A stretch of DNA of 64,000 nt from Notospermus geniculatus. Lineage: Eukaryota; Nemertea; Pilidiophora; Heteronemertea; Lineidae. The notes beneath the pieces are model-generated. The model was not told the DNA's origin. It saw only the letters and a list, made by a program, of their open reading frames with translations, and searched no databases. This document shows positions 50,731 through 63,100 of the stretch, one piece after another; position 1 is the first letter of the stretch, and each line of letters opens with the position of its first letter. The stretch covers positions 248,085 to 312,084 of the forward strand of contig NMRB01000455.1 of the NCBI GenBank assembly GCA_002633025.1, written 5' to 3'. Both the position numbers and the translations under genes were made by a program.

Positions 50731-50894
50731 ATGTGAGTTTTCTCAAGCGAGCTGGCTCTCAATGGGCAGTTCACCATCATTGGTTTCCTAGCAACCACGC
50801 TGAAACCAATGACACAAACCAGTTGCCCATAGTGACCCAAACTATCATGCAAATCTGCAGTTTCTGACCCATGAACTCAGATGTTAAGACTCAC

Positions 50895-53800
50895 TTGACA
50901 GGTTCCTGGTATCCAAACCACGTCTCCCTCTGTTCGCTATCCCAGTTGTAGGCCAGGGCCTCAATGTCCTGCTTCTCAGTTGAAGGGTTTTTTACCTGGT
51001 CCAAGAGACTCAGGGAGAGGGCAACGGGAGGGTGAGAAGGGCTGCAATCAGGCCTGAAAATAAAAAGATTTGTTTAATATTCTGCTTGTTTCCATTTCAA
51101 AAGTCCTTCTTCTCACACTGCATGACACAGCACAAATCCACCGTCAAAGTTTCCGGTCGACAGAACCACTTTACCTTATTTGGAATGTGACATCATGCTT
51201 GACATCTGCCTGAAGTGTAGTCAGCTGTTCCTCCACACACTGTCCCGACACCTGCAGTTGCTGTTTGGTCTCTGTCTCTGGTGTCGAGATGTTGACCAGC
51301 ACCGGATGTGGCAGGTGGGATTTCATGACATAAACCGGGGAGAATACGACCTGTAAGATTGGAAAACGTGGCGTCAGATCAGGGAGGGAAGATATAAAAG
51401 ACCAAGCTTTGGTAGTGTGGTGGCTGAGATCGCAACGAGACCAGACGAGACGACCAGATGGAATACATGATTAGACATCTGACCAAAACCAGGGTTATAT
51501 CTCGGCCATTTTTGACAGGCGCTGCACCATGCCGCTAAAAGGGGACGCCGCTGTGCCCTTTTTAACCCCCGAGACGCCGTGCCCAAAAAAACACCTTAGA
51601 AACTGGCTTAAATTGGCTGTTGACTGGAGTTATAGAGACCTTTTTAACTGACAAGCTTCTCAAATTCCGTTGGTAGAAATGTCGCGAATGAAAAGTGCCC
51701 TTTTCTCGGTTGAAGTGCCCTTTTTACAAAGTTTGCACCATGCCCTTCTGAAATCCTAGTAACACTGCAAAACTCGCATTCAGTCACTACTTGCTATAAG
51801 AACTGGTTGAGAATTGAGCCTAGAATCGAGAATGGTGCAAGGGCTTCATTTTGAACCCTTGCAGCCCTCACAATCAAAGCTTCCACACAGGGCCACTCAT
51901 TTTCCCATAAACCACCAGGGGAAGGAAGGAAAGGGAAACATAAAGAAGGTTCCTGGACAGAGAAACTGAACATATCTGAAACTGAAACAACTAGAATAGA
52001 TAAATGCATGGACTTATTGGGGAGAGGTTTTTAAGCAAGAAGATGTGGAACCACCAAATTTTGGAACAGATTAGAACCTTTATGTGTAGTTAAAATATTA
52101 AGTGGTGGTGCTAATTTTGCAGATATAACTGAAAACAAGCGGTAAAATTAAATAAGGAACATCACCATAGACATGTGAAGGCTCTCACCCAAGGTTTTCC
52201 ATGGGAGTTGGCTCTCAATGGGCAATTCACCACTGTTGGTATCTGTACAAAGGACTGTGACACAAAGGACTGCCCGTAGTTTTCTATAGTTGAGTTGCCC
52301 ATAGAAAGCCAACTTGCATGTGAGAACAGCCTTAGTTTGACATTTGTAATATCAGAGTGTAAAGGTTAGACAGTTAATGCAGTAGGTGCTTGAGTATAAA
52401 CTGCAGAGACTAGCGAGTATTCCTTTCGTCAACTTATCCAGAAACCACCAATTTTATTGCGTAGCGAACACTCGACTCACCATACGGATTGTAGCGGCTC
52501 CACCGTTTGACTAAACACACAAATACAACGCAGACAAAACTGTTATTCTACATGAATCTGTACACGATATCCGATTGTTATAGCTGAAAATTGTGTTGTG
52601 CAAACTACCATGCATCAAGAACGTGCATGCTGTACAACCTAAACATGATCTACATGTACTGGTGTACCTGCTGAACTTGGTGGAGTTCTTGTGGTCATTC
52701 ATGGTGTCCCTCGTACTGGAGCCAAGCAGGCAGATCTTAACCTGTCAAGACTTTGTTACACTACACAGAAGAACAGACATCACTGACGACACGACAAGTC
52801 ATTCATTCAACACAAAATAGTCGATAATTTCTTACCAATCTTGTGGCGCTCCCTATCAGGTGCTGGCAGAAGATGTGACACCAGGCGTACAGATCAGAAT
52901 TCTTGTCTGACGTCGCAATCTAAAATAACAATGAATGGAAGATATATGAGCTGATTTCACTGACTTCATGACTGATTGTGGCATAACGTAGGTCATCTAC
53001 TCACTGTCTCAAAGACTAGATCCCTGCCTTCAAGATCAGGTCCCTGCCTCCACAACCAGGTTCCTGGCCTCCAAGACCAGGTCCCTGCCTTCGAGATCAT
53101 GTCCCTGCCTCCCAGACTAGGTCCCTGCCACCAAGACCCGGTCCCTGCCTCCACATCCAGGTCCCTGGCCTCCAAGACTAGGTCCATGCCTCCAAGATCA
53201 TGTCCCTGCCTCAATGACCAGGTCCCTGCCTTGAACAACCAGGTCCCTGCCTCAACAACCAGGTCCCTGCCTCCAAGACTAGGTCCCTACGACCATGACT
53301 AGGTCATAGTCTCCAGGAGGAGGTCCCTGTCTCCCGCACAAACCCTATCAAAATGCTCCCAATAGATAAAATCAACAGATACGACACTGACGATTCTGGA
53401 AACAAAATATCCTCACCTTCACCAGACGACTGTCTTTCATTTTATCACCAACGACCGGGATCTCGTGGGTCCACGGTGTCTTCACTCCCATCACCTTCAC
53501 TCTCACTGCTTTCATATCGTTATCTTCCGTCACGTACGACGCAATCGTCTGTCGTGCTCCCAGGATACTCATATGATGATTGGTCGGGCTGTGCGTGATG
53601 ACCTTGACCTCTAGGTGTTGGTTGAGGCGGTTTGAGATGAGAAGTTGTCCTCTGATAGACACCTGAAAATATCAACAATGAAAGTCTAATGAAAGCGAAG
53701 CCCCTACACACCATTAGCAGCAGGATATCAAGCCCTGATTGTTAAACACGGCGAAATATTTGTGAGATATCACAAACCAACCTGTTTGATGCTCCCCGTC

Positions 53801-56800
53801 AGCTGAATAACCTTGACAGTTAGAGTGGCCTTCTTTCCTCTACATTCCACCGTACGTACGTTCAGGCCTATTTCATCGATTTTGATTGGCTCACTCCACA
53901 TCCAACCAGTGCCATCGAGAGATAGGCGAATCAGCTGTGAGGAGAAGTGAAAAGGTGAAGTGAAGACAAAGATGGATGTAAATCCTGGAGCCATACCAGG
54001 CCCGCCAGGCTCCAGGTGTTCCGGCTTACAGTAGCCACGGTGGTGTAGTGGTTCGGGCCTCCGACTAGCGGTCAGAGGATCCCGAGTTCGAATCCCGCTG
54101 CTGGCGTGAGACTTTGGGCAGGTCTCTTTGCCTCACTGGCCTCTCTCCACCCAGGTGTATAAATGGGTACCGGTCGGAAATGCTCAGATTGTAGCGCTGA
54201 ATGAGCAGCTCATCTGAGTTCTACTGAAAGGTTTCAGGATAGACTGGGGTTAAAGTGTGAAGTCGGATGACACCTCTACCGTTGTTGATATCAGACTATA
54301 AACCCAAACTTTAACTTTTAGCATTTAGTAATTTAGGGGTGAAATTCTGTCTTGGAGCCTAATCAGATCCCAATTCATCATGTTGATTTCAATATGATGG
54401 AAAGGAGATGATAATGCCTCAAACCCTGGTGAAATGACACCAAAATGGACTCAGCATGAAGGATGTCTTTAGTTAGCCAGGAATCAAGAGCAGACGTTTA
54501 CAGTATGTTGCATGATGGGATACATTCTTACCGGCTTTGTTTTCTGAGATCTCCAACTGTACTGCTGAGCTTCACGGCATTGCATTGTTATACACTCGTC
54601 CGTTCCGACCTGACCGAACTTGATCGACTCTTGTGTATCGTTACAAAACAGGTAATATGCCATCATGGGACAGATGGCTTCCTTGTTACCGACTTGATTC
54701 CAGACTTGTATCGAGCTGTTTAAGGTATGCAGCGCCCCCTGGCTTATGTAGAGGAAAACTGGACTGATGTTACAACCGGCATCGATGCTCTGCACTGGTT
54801 TTTCAGCATGTTTGATCAGTACCTCCCATTTCGTGGTGAATGATTCTAGGGCCGGTCGCATCGTCAGGTGCCGATACTCTAGAATATCACACTCGGCGGT
54901 CCCGGTGCCTTGGACGTTGGTCATGTGATTGTGGCAATGTGAAAACGAGACTTGCAAACCGTTGAGCATAATTCTGGCATACTCTTGGTCCTTGGGGAAG
55001 TTATCACACAGAAAGTACGGCCGAAGTTTACTTGGCGTTCCTGAAAATATCACCAAAACATTTGAAGAACTCTTCAAATAATTCTTCGTAACAATCACCA
55101 ATGTTGTGAAATATTTCATTGAAAATACCGTCTGCTTTGTTCGGAACACAATGTTTAGAAGCAGAGAAAAAAGATGGCTACCTTTGCCAAAATGCTGCAG
55201 ATGATGTTCCAACTTCAACCGGACCATATCCATGGCAACGTTGAACTGAACAACCGGGATGAGATCAGTCATGACGGCTGAATCAACTCTCAACGACGCA
55301 GCCAACGTGGCCGGTAAAACCAACGGTTCCTTCTGATCCTCTTCCTCTCCGTCACATGACATGTCGTCTGCCCTTTCTTGATGCATATCCATGGAAACAC
55401 GCCATATCTGTGAGACTTTGACCTTGGAGGGCGTGTCAAGGTCGGGGAGAGTCACTTCACTTGTTTCTTGTTCTGAGAGGAAGAACTCCACCCAGTCGAT
55501 AAAGTCCCGCTGTGCGGCATCCCAGTATTGCAAAATACAACCAACCTGGAAAGGAGAATTCACAAACTTTCTCAATTCTGCAAAAGTCAACTTTCTTTTC
55601 TGGATGATGTTTTCTAGGTGTGATTTCTACCCCAACATGACCAGAGATAAATTTCAATACCTTCAAAGACTCATCACCAACAAAGCTAGCATCATCCTCA
55701 GCGTCAATATTAAATGGTACGGGAGTCACATGGAACTTTGTCAGCATCCGAGGTTCCGGGTAACACCAGGTCATCGTACTCTGTCCATCGTCATCGCTGC
55801 AGAAGATGACCTCATTGGGGTTGGGCTGCATGCTCATCTCAACTGAAAGGGAAATTCTCTTCGTTAGAATATGGCTCAGACTTCTGGGCCCATATTCACA
55901 AAATCTTGCCAGCTTAGTACGCTGCTAGTTGTGTACATTGACCTGTACAAAATGGGTACTTTAGCAAGTAAATAGGCCTAGCAAGGTTTTATGAATATGG
56001 ACCCTGGTCTCCACGGATAGATATTGGCTGAGTGGCCAGTGCCCTGTTCTGAGTGGGTAGATCAAAACTTGTACCTTGTGGGTAGATCAAAACTCTTACC
56101 TTGTTCCATGATGTATTGGAACGTTCCCCTTCTCAAGTCATCAATGGTGTGCTTCGATACCTTGAAACTCGGCCCTCCTGATCTCTGGGGTGTCTTCTTG
56201 CTGCGGGGGTGATGCTTCTGGCTGCGGTCAGATGAAACCTGCAACTTCTGCAAACAAAGATCTCACTCACTCACACGTTTTTTAAACCTGAGCAGGCGAT
56301 ATCTCCAGCAAATCTCTAGGACACCTCATTATTAAGGCCCGAATTTAGGCTCCAATTGGCCACATCTGTTCATTCTGACCTCTGTATTGAAAACACCTCT
56401 CAATTAAAGACAGCAACGGGCAGTCCTAGAGGTGTTCCACTGTACTGGGTATTTTGCAACAAAGAACGCCAAACTCCTCACCTGGATATAGTCATCAATA
56501 TGCTGCCTCAGAAGATCAAAACACATGAAATGTTCCTGTCCAAAGACGACATCAAATGCACCAAAGTCCAAGCAACCAATCACCCTTGGACACCAGGCTG
56601 GTCCGCTGTGTTCACACCAGGAGGCGCTAAATGTGGAGCTGACGGTGAACGGTCCGACCAACGGCCGCGTTTTTTCTTGGTACGAGGTGAGGCATTGTGT
56701 GTCGTTGATGAGGAGGTTACCGATGACAACAGAAGCCTGACCTGGAGTGAAGAACAATGACATTATTAGATATGCATGAGTCGACAGAGACCAGGGTTAG

Positions 56801-57119
56801 GTGTGTTTAATTTTTCAGTAGTGGACCCAATGAGGAACCTGCACTGTTAATCGTGGCAGTGCAGCGATGTTTGAACATCACATGGGTCTCATGGGCGCAG
56901 CCCCAAATTAGTTTTACTTACCTCCAGATTCACTTGTGATATCAACATCACCATGGATACCATTGGTTGCTATGGTAACCTGAGCATTCTCTTTGTGTGG
57001 CACTGTTTCCATGACGACAACAGCCTGAACTGTCTTCAGTTGGAGATTATTGACTTGTCCAAGATGTTTTCTTACAATCTTCATCAGCTTTCTGTGACTT
57101 GTACCAGCAGATTTTGTGT
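50895..57119 (-). CDS. VPS13B: VPS13B exons 12-23 (towards the VAB region)
   Basis: Exons in transcript order: 57119-56922, 56741-56482, 56247-56100, 55842-55661, 55545-55182, 55040-54532, 53934-53782, 53662-53417, 52919-52836, 52510-52481 (only 30 nt), 51350-51175, 51053-50895. The segment FLCDN through CNDTQES.KFGQVGTDE and QQYSWRSQK corresponds to the start of the Vps13 adaptor-binding (VAB) region, a beta-sandwich repeat region that binds organelle adaptors in the family. WMWSEPIKID follows, matching human WRWSEPFSVD, then VVFSPVYVMKSHLPHPVLV, matching human IVFSPLFIMRSHLPDPIII. The last exon ends ...GYQEPV in phase 2 at a gtgagt donor. About a quarter to a third of the protein should follow (rest of VAB, ATG2_C-like and PH-like regions) but I find no further exon to the left. 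Confidence 0.92.
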
Positions 57120-60100
57120 CTGAAGAAAATGGAAAATCTCACAGTAGCAACAGCAATATAAAGACAGTTTTCTAGGCCCACTGTTGCCAAGTGTTGGCCC
57201 GGCAAGAAAGACAGTAACCGTGTAATCGTAAAGTGTATATACTTGTGTTTCTTAGATGAAAGGAACTCTTACCTTTTTGTGATTCCCCACTCGACTTTCG
57301 ACTGGATCCTAGCGGCAACAACCTCTCCATGAACTCACCGACCTGTTCAAGTTTACTAATGCTGATGCTGAACTTAAGAGGGCGCTCTAAACTCAAGGAA
57401 ATGTCTGCCGGCATGTGAATGAAGTCTGTGATGCGGAACGTGTAGAGGCTCGGGGGTATTCCCGTCTTGGGATTGGCATCACCAGGACGTGTTTCCAGCC
57501 ATGGAACGGGAAAATCGGCAAAGTCTGGCAAAATCTTCATGTTGCCTGTGATTATATGCTTGACATTTGGTCCCTTCAGTGTGAAATCATAGCAAGAGAG
57601 CTCCACCTTTTGACCATCAGGTTTAACATTAACAAGACTGTGAGGCTGGGAGAAGTTTGCGTACAGGAATGGGACAGTTTGATGAACATAATCGCCATCG
57701 ATGAAGCTGCTATCACTGTCCGACTGGCTGCCGATGTACGTCAGGTTTGGAAGAGCAGGTTTGCTCAAACCTGGTATGGATGGTAACAGTGTGACGACAG
57801 ACATGTCTGACCCGACAAAACTACTGCTGCCAAATTCATCCGACATCGCCAAGTCATGCCGTGGTTTCTCTGTGTTCTCTCCCCGCCATTCTAAATCACC
57901 CTTTGACCTCCGCTGCGGTGGCGTCACCAACACTGCTCTCTCAGCGGCCCTTTCCATGTCACTTTTTCTCACAATAGTGTGGGTATAAGTTATCAGGGTA
58001 ATCCTCCCAGCCGTCAATAACACATCAAACGGGGTACACGGAAGATTGGTCTGGTTTTCACCACCAGGTGGCTTGGAAAGACTGCGGGAGAGTTTCTCAT
58101 GTCGTCGCGGGTGAATTGTCACTGTCTCCTTGGTGATGCCCATGATATGAGGAAGGAGGGTAACGTCCCGATCACTCACCGACGGACTGAACTCCATTTT
58201 TTTACCCTCAGTTTCCAGGTCGCTGGCTGACGTCTGCTGCACGAGTTTGTTCTCTATCGCCGTGGCAACCCCTGTAATATTCCCAGCCTGATCTGGTTGT
58301 AGGTGAAATTTCAGAGTGGATGCCTCGCTACAGACGCCACTGTCATTGGGGTTAATCTCAGCTGAGCGTGGGGAACGCTCCGATACTTCGAAGTACGGGC
58401 TCTCTGATTGGTCAGTTTGAAAAGACAATTCTGATTGGTCGGTTGATTTTGATCTTTTGCCAAGTAACTCGACATTTGATTGGGCGATCTGAACAAGCAG
58501 TTTGACTTGATTGGTTGACAGGGTGAAGTCGATGTCACTGATGGCATTGACCTCAAGGGAGTAACCGCAGACCAGTTCTGGCTGAAAAATGAAACACAAG
58601 GTTTTTTTAGACTGAAGGGAATAAAATTCAGAGACATCAAAAGTCAAATTTGATTAAAAGAGAATGAGTGACATGAAAATTGTTAGAGGGTTAACCAGTA
58701 ACACTTACCTTTATTTCAGGGTTGTTTGTCTTATACATTAACGCAGGGGCAGCCACGATTCTCAAGTCAACATTGGTCGATATGGGAACAAGATGGACGT
58801 CTTCATCTGTCGTCGTGGCGATCAAGTTGTTCCACTCCAGGGCTGGATTCTGCACACCAATCACTTCCTCATCTTCAAGTTTCTGGCATTGCCCCAGCCC
58901 AGTGTCGACCTCGGCCCAGGCGCCAGTACACAGGCCTAAGCCACACAGATCCAACTGGTACTGCCTGTCTTCAACCTCGGAGCCAGGATTTTGTGATAAA
59001 CCAGCCTGGAGCAGCCTACGGTAAAGTTCCTGATTGACTGGAGACCGGGGTAGCGGGTTTTCAGGCTGCGGGGTCAGACAGACGGACATGACCTGGAAGA
59101 TGTACATGTCATGGTGGATCGTGCTGTCGCGTATTCTGTGTTGCATGACGCCAGCGGTATCATCAATCGGCACACCAGGTGCCAGTCCAGGTCCCCTTTT
59201 ATCATCACCCAGGCAACCAGATTCTAGGCCATCTGACGGCACAAAAACTCGAATATTGGCCATGTTGAGATAAAACAGCGGCAAGGAATCTGAGTGCAGC
59301 CAAGGCAACGGTTCCACAGACTTCGCAGGTGACCCTGGAAATTCATGCGATTGTTCCTTCCCTATCCCATCATGCAAAGCAAAAATGTCGGCTAAGTGCA
59401 ACAAGACTGGGACGTTCACCACTGCGTCGAACGGCAGCGTGTTCAGACAGATTTCATCCACGTATGTCTGAACCAAAATGTCTGACTCCATCTCCAGGTT
59501 GGAGAGAATATCCTCATCACTGCTTCCCATCTTCAACGCATTCATTTTCTTCTGCACGTTTTTCCTCAACGCCCTTGTGAAGGTCAGGTTGAGGAACCCG
59601 TGGCTGCTGTCGCGAGGTTTGAAGTCCTGGATGTTGAACAGGTTCACGATTGGTTGATTTTGCGTCGTCCAGGATTTGTTGTTCAGGATGTGGATGTTCT
59701 TGGAGAGCTTTCCAGAGGTCGAGATGATGACACCGGCATGAACTCCCGGGGTCCATGACCCATTCCTGAAAACAGACAAAATTTCGACGAACATGTATTC
59801 ATGAAGAATGGGTCGAAATGGGAATCAGAAACAGCCATCTCACTAAAATCAACGCCGAAACAAATCTTAGAAACCTTTTTTCTCACCTTTTCTCATAATG
59901 ACTGATATTCAGCGCTCCGACCTTGGCCTTGACCTTGCAATAGATCTCTTGAACGTCCACAGAGGTCGTGAGATCCTCAAGGTCGGTGGAGATGCACAGT
60001 TCCTTCCCATCTGGAGTGATTCTGAAGAGTCTTAGGAGGAGCTTCGGCAAGGTCCACTGTATCCATAGCGACAGCTGCACAGCAGAGCTGGTCGGCACTT

Positions 60101-63100
60101 CCGTTAGGATCTCTCCAATCGGACGGATGCTGCGCGTGGACTGGTCCTCTGTTGCTGCAAACGATAATGACATATTCACTACTGAGCTACAATACTTAGC
60201 ACCAGGCACCAGGCGTGGTGTATGACTGGTACTACAGGCCCCAGCATCTCAAGAACTGTAAGTAGCACCTGACCTATGATATCAAACTCACCCGTATCCT
60301 GTGGCTCACTCGATCCCTGTAATTGACTGGACTCTGTTCGTGGTTCAGTTGGTTTCGAGGGACTCTTTTCCTCCAGAACGGCCGAATTCTTGTCCAGAGA
60401 ACTCTTCACTATCTTTGGGAAGAGTTTCTTGTCAAACTGCCGCAGGTTTTTTATCAGAGTTTTTCCAGTTCTTGCAGCCTTTTGGAGCAGCTTCACCATC
60501 AAGATGACCTTGAGAGAGAGAACAGATATATGTGCTGTCAAAATTAGGCCACCTTCAGCAAATTGGACAAGCAAGATTGGGCATTAAGTTCTTTGAGTGA
60601 CATTTTAGATAGGTGAAACTAAACATGAGAAAATTCTTTGGTTACTCTATCTACATTTATTTTAGAAACACAACGTTTCAACCAGTGTACCCTGGCCGTA
60701 GTCCTGTGTACAAGTGAATAGCACATGAGGAGAGGAAGCATAAATACCACACTGTTTCTTTAAGCATTAGGCAAACATTTAGACAAATTACATACTGTTT
60801 TTTTAAGCATTAGACAAACTTATGGATAAAAGTCCAAGGGAAAAAACTGCAGAATCACAGGCTGTAGCAGCTAATTGTCTAAGATTGGGCATATCGACAG
60901 GGCTAATCCAGCACCAGCACTCACTCACCTGTTGGTTACTGAATCCGACTAGAACACTCTCCATGTCAATGTGAACACAGAATCCAAGAGACTTTAACTC
61001 ACCTGTTGGTTACTGAATCCGACTAGAACACTCTCCATGTCAACGTGAACACAGAATCCAAGAGACTTTAACTCACCTGTTGGTTACTGAATCCGACCAG
61101 AACACTCTCCATGTCAACGTGAACACAGAATCCAAGAGATTTTAACTCCTTATGGTCCTTGCCCGAGTATTTCCTGGTGATTCCTAATGTTGACGTCAAG
61201 GAGAGTGGTTTCAGGAGTGTGAGGATCTGACCGTCTGGGTGGAATGTGTACATGCTCCAGTTGTCCATCCTAAGGGTCCACGGGAGTTTGTCACCTGCAA
61301 AGGGGTTTAAAATATTGAGACCTGAGCACCAAATATATGATCTATAGACAAATAGACTCTATCGCTCCAAAAGAGTGCAGCACCTGACAGGTCAGCGTCA
61401 TGACGTCATCCCGATCATTTCATGATGTCTTGAGATGAGATGAAAAGAAATGAAATTGTTTCACGGCGTCATGATCGCTGAAACAACTGGATTTTTTTTC
61501 GAGTCGCATCATGGCGTTCAGAAATGACATGCGGGACGTCATGACGCTGCTCCGTCAGGTGCTGCACTCTTTTGGAGTGATTGGCAAATTAAATGTGCCG
61601 CAGGAGGAAACTGGAGTTCCCGGAGAAAACCTGGGCCATGCTTAATGTTTTACCTGATGACAGTAACTCTGGGTTCGACAGTGGCAGTTCTTGTCCAGGA
61701 CTGATGAACTTGTGACCTGCGCAGTGCAGCATCAAATGAGGCAAACACATGACTAGTAATTCAATATGGCTGCCACTAGCGTGGAGAGAACGTAGCGTGG
61801 AGATGTTATTCGTGGTCGGGGTGGAGAGTGGCAGTGACGTGATGGGGAACAGGCAACAACACTGGTGGAATTCAACCTGAAATGGAAGTCAAAACTGGAA
61901 TTTGAACCGAAGAAATTGGGAACTTGTGTCGATCTTGAATGTTCTGCTTACAGAGGTCGGTCTCAAATCGGACCCGTGACTCAGAGGTGATGGGGCAGAT
62001 TGTCTCACTACACCATGCCGCCAACTCTGTCAACACGATCAACTGATTCACAAAACCTGACGTACCTGCAGGTTCAGTTTGCGTATGAGGGGCATTATAA
62101 CAGCAAGTCGTTCGCCGAGACTGTTGGCGACTTCCTCAATAGGTGGCATCTTCTTGGATGATGATTTTGATTTTGGTTGGATGGAGCGTGACTGCGTTCG
62201 ACTCTGGCTGTCTGTTGGGATGGTTGCATTGCTACCAGTTGGCTGGGAGGCTGGAAGAGGTACAGATGATGCAGATCAATGAAAAATTCTAGATCTTTCA
62301 GATCTCGGAGACAGGGTTTCACATTTCACATGATTTCCTTCAGGACATTTACCTTTTGATCCATTCTTTTCGCCGGCACCTTCCTCGGGCACCACGACCG
62401 GTTCTGGCACCAACGGCCTGGGGGTCGAGAGCTGTTGGATGCTGTATGCTAACCACTCATACAGAGATGGGTCGAGGTTGGTCACCATGCCTTGGACATC
62501 GACGACAATCACAGCAGGAACTGAAATGGAAATGTTTGGTAATGTTTTAGTGCAAAAGGTGGAATACCTCTGGGGCCTAGTTTCATAAATCTTTGCTAGC
62601 TTAGTTGGTTGCTAGTTGTGTACACTGGCCTGTACAAATTGGGTAGTTTAGCACGTAATTAAGCCTAACAAGGTTTTATAAATATGGGCCCAGGTTGCTT
62701 GGTGTTGTGAAGTAGAACAGGAAGGGAGGACTGGTTTTTCTAAGTACCAATGGTGCCAAGAAGTACTTCCATGACAAGGTTTGGTTGGGCCTCTCAGAAT
62801 GGCACGACGCCTGTCAGAGCTCTCAATTTGATATTGCCTTCCTTGGGAGTGAAAATGTTAAACAGATTGTAATCTCACCTTCATCATCTTCAACATCCTT
62901 GGGTAAATGTGTCGATATCGTGATGAGATCAACATCAGTTTGTTTACGTTCTGATCTGACGTCTGCTGCCGAGAAGAAGTCTGGAGAATGGCTGCCGTGT
63001 GTGTGAGCTGGGCCGTGGAGGAGGGAGATCACCATCTCCCTCTTCTCTGCAAAAAGATTGGAAGGAAACTGAAATCCAGACGGCCGACTTTGTGATGTAC

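Noticed and set aside
52976-53302. 108-codon open frame rich in SLPPR.GPC
   Set aside because: It is simply the translation of the 20 bp minisatellite in a VPS13B intron.
53023-53335. CRISPR-like look of regular 20 bp units
   Set aside because: There are no spacers; the units are contiguous and the genome is eukaryotic.
54484-55590. Single 368-codon VPS13B exon
   Set aside because: It reads through a 141 nt intron with good splice sites; the 47 extra residues have no counterpart in VPS13B, so two exons fit better.
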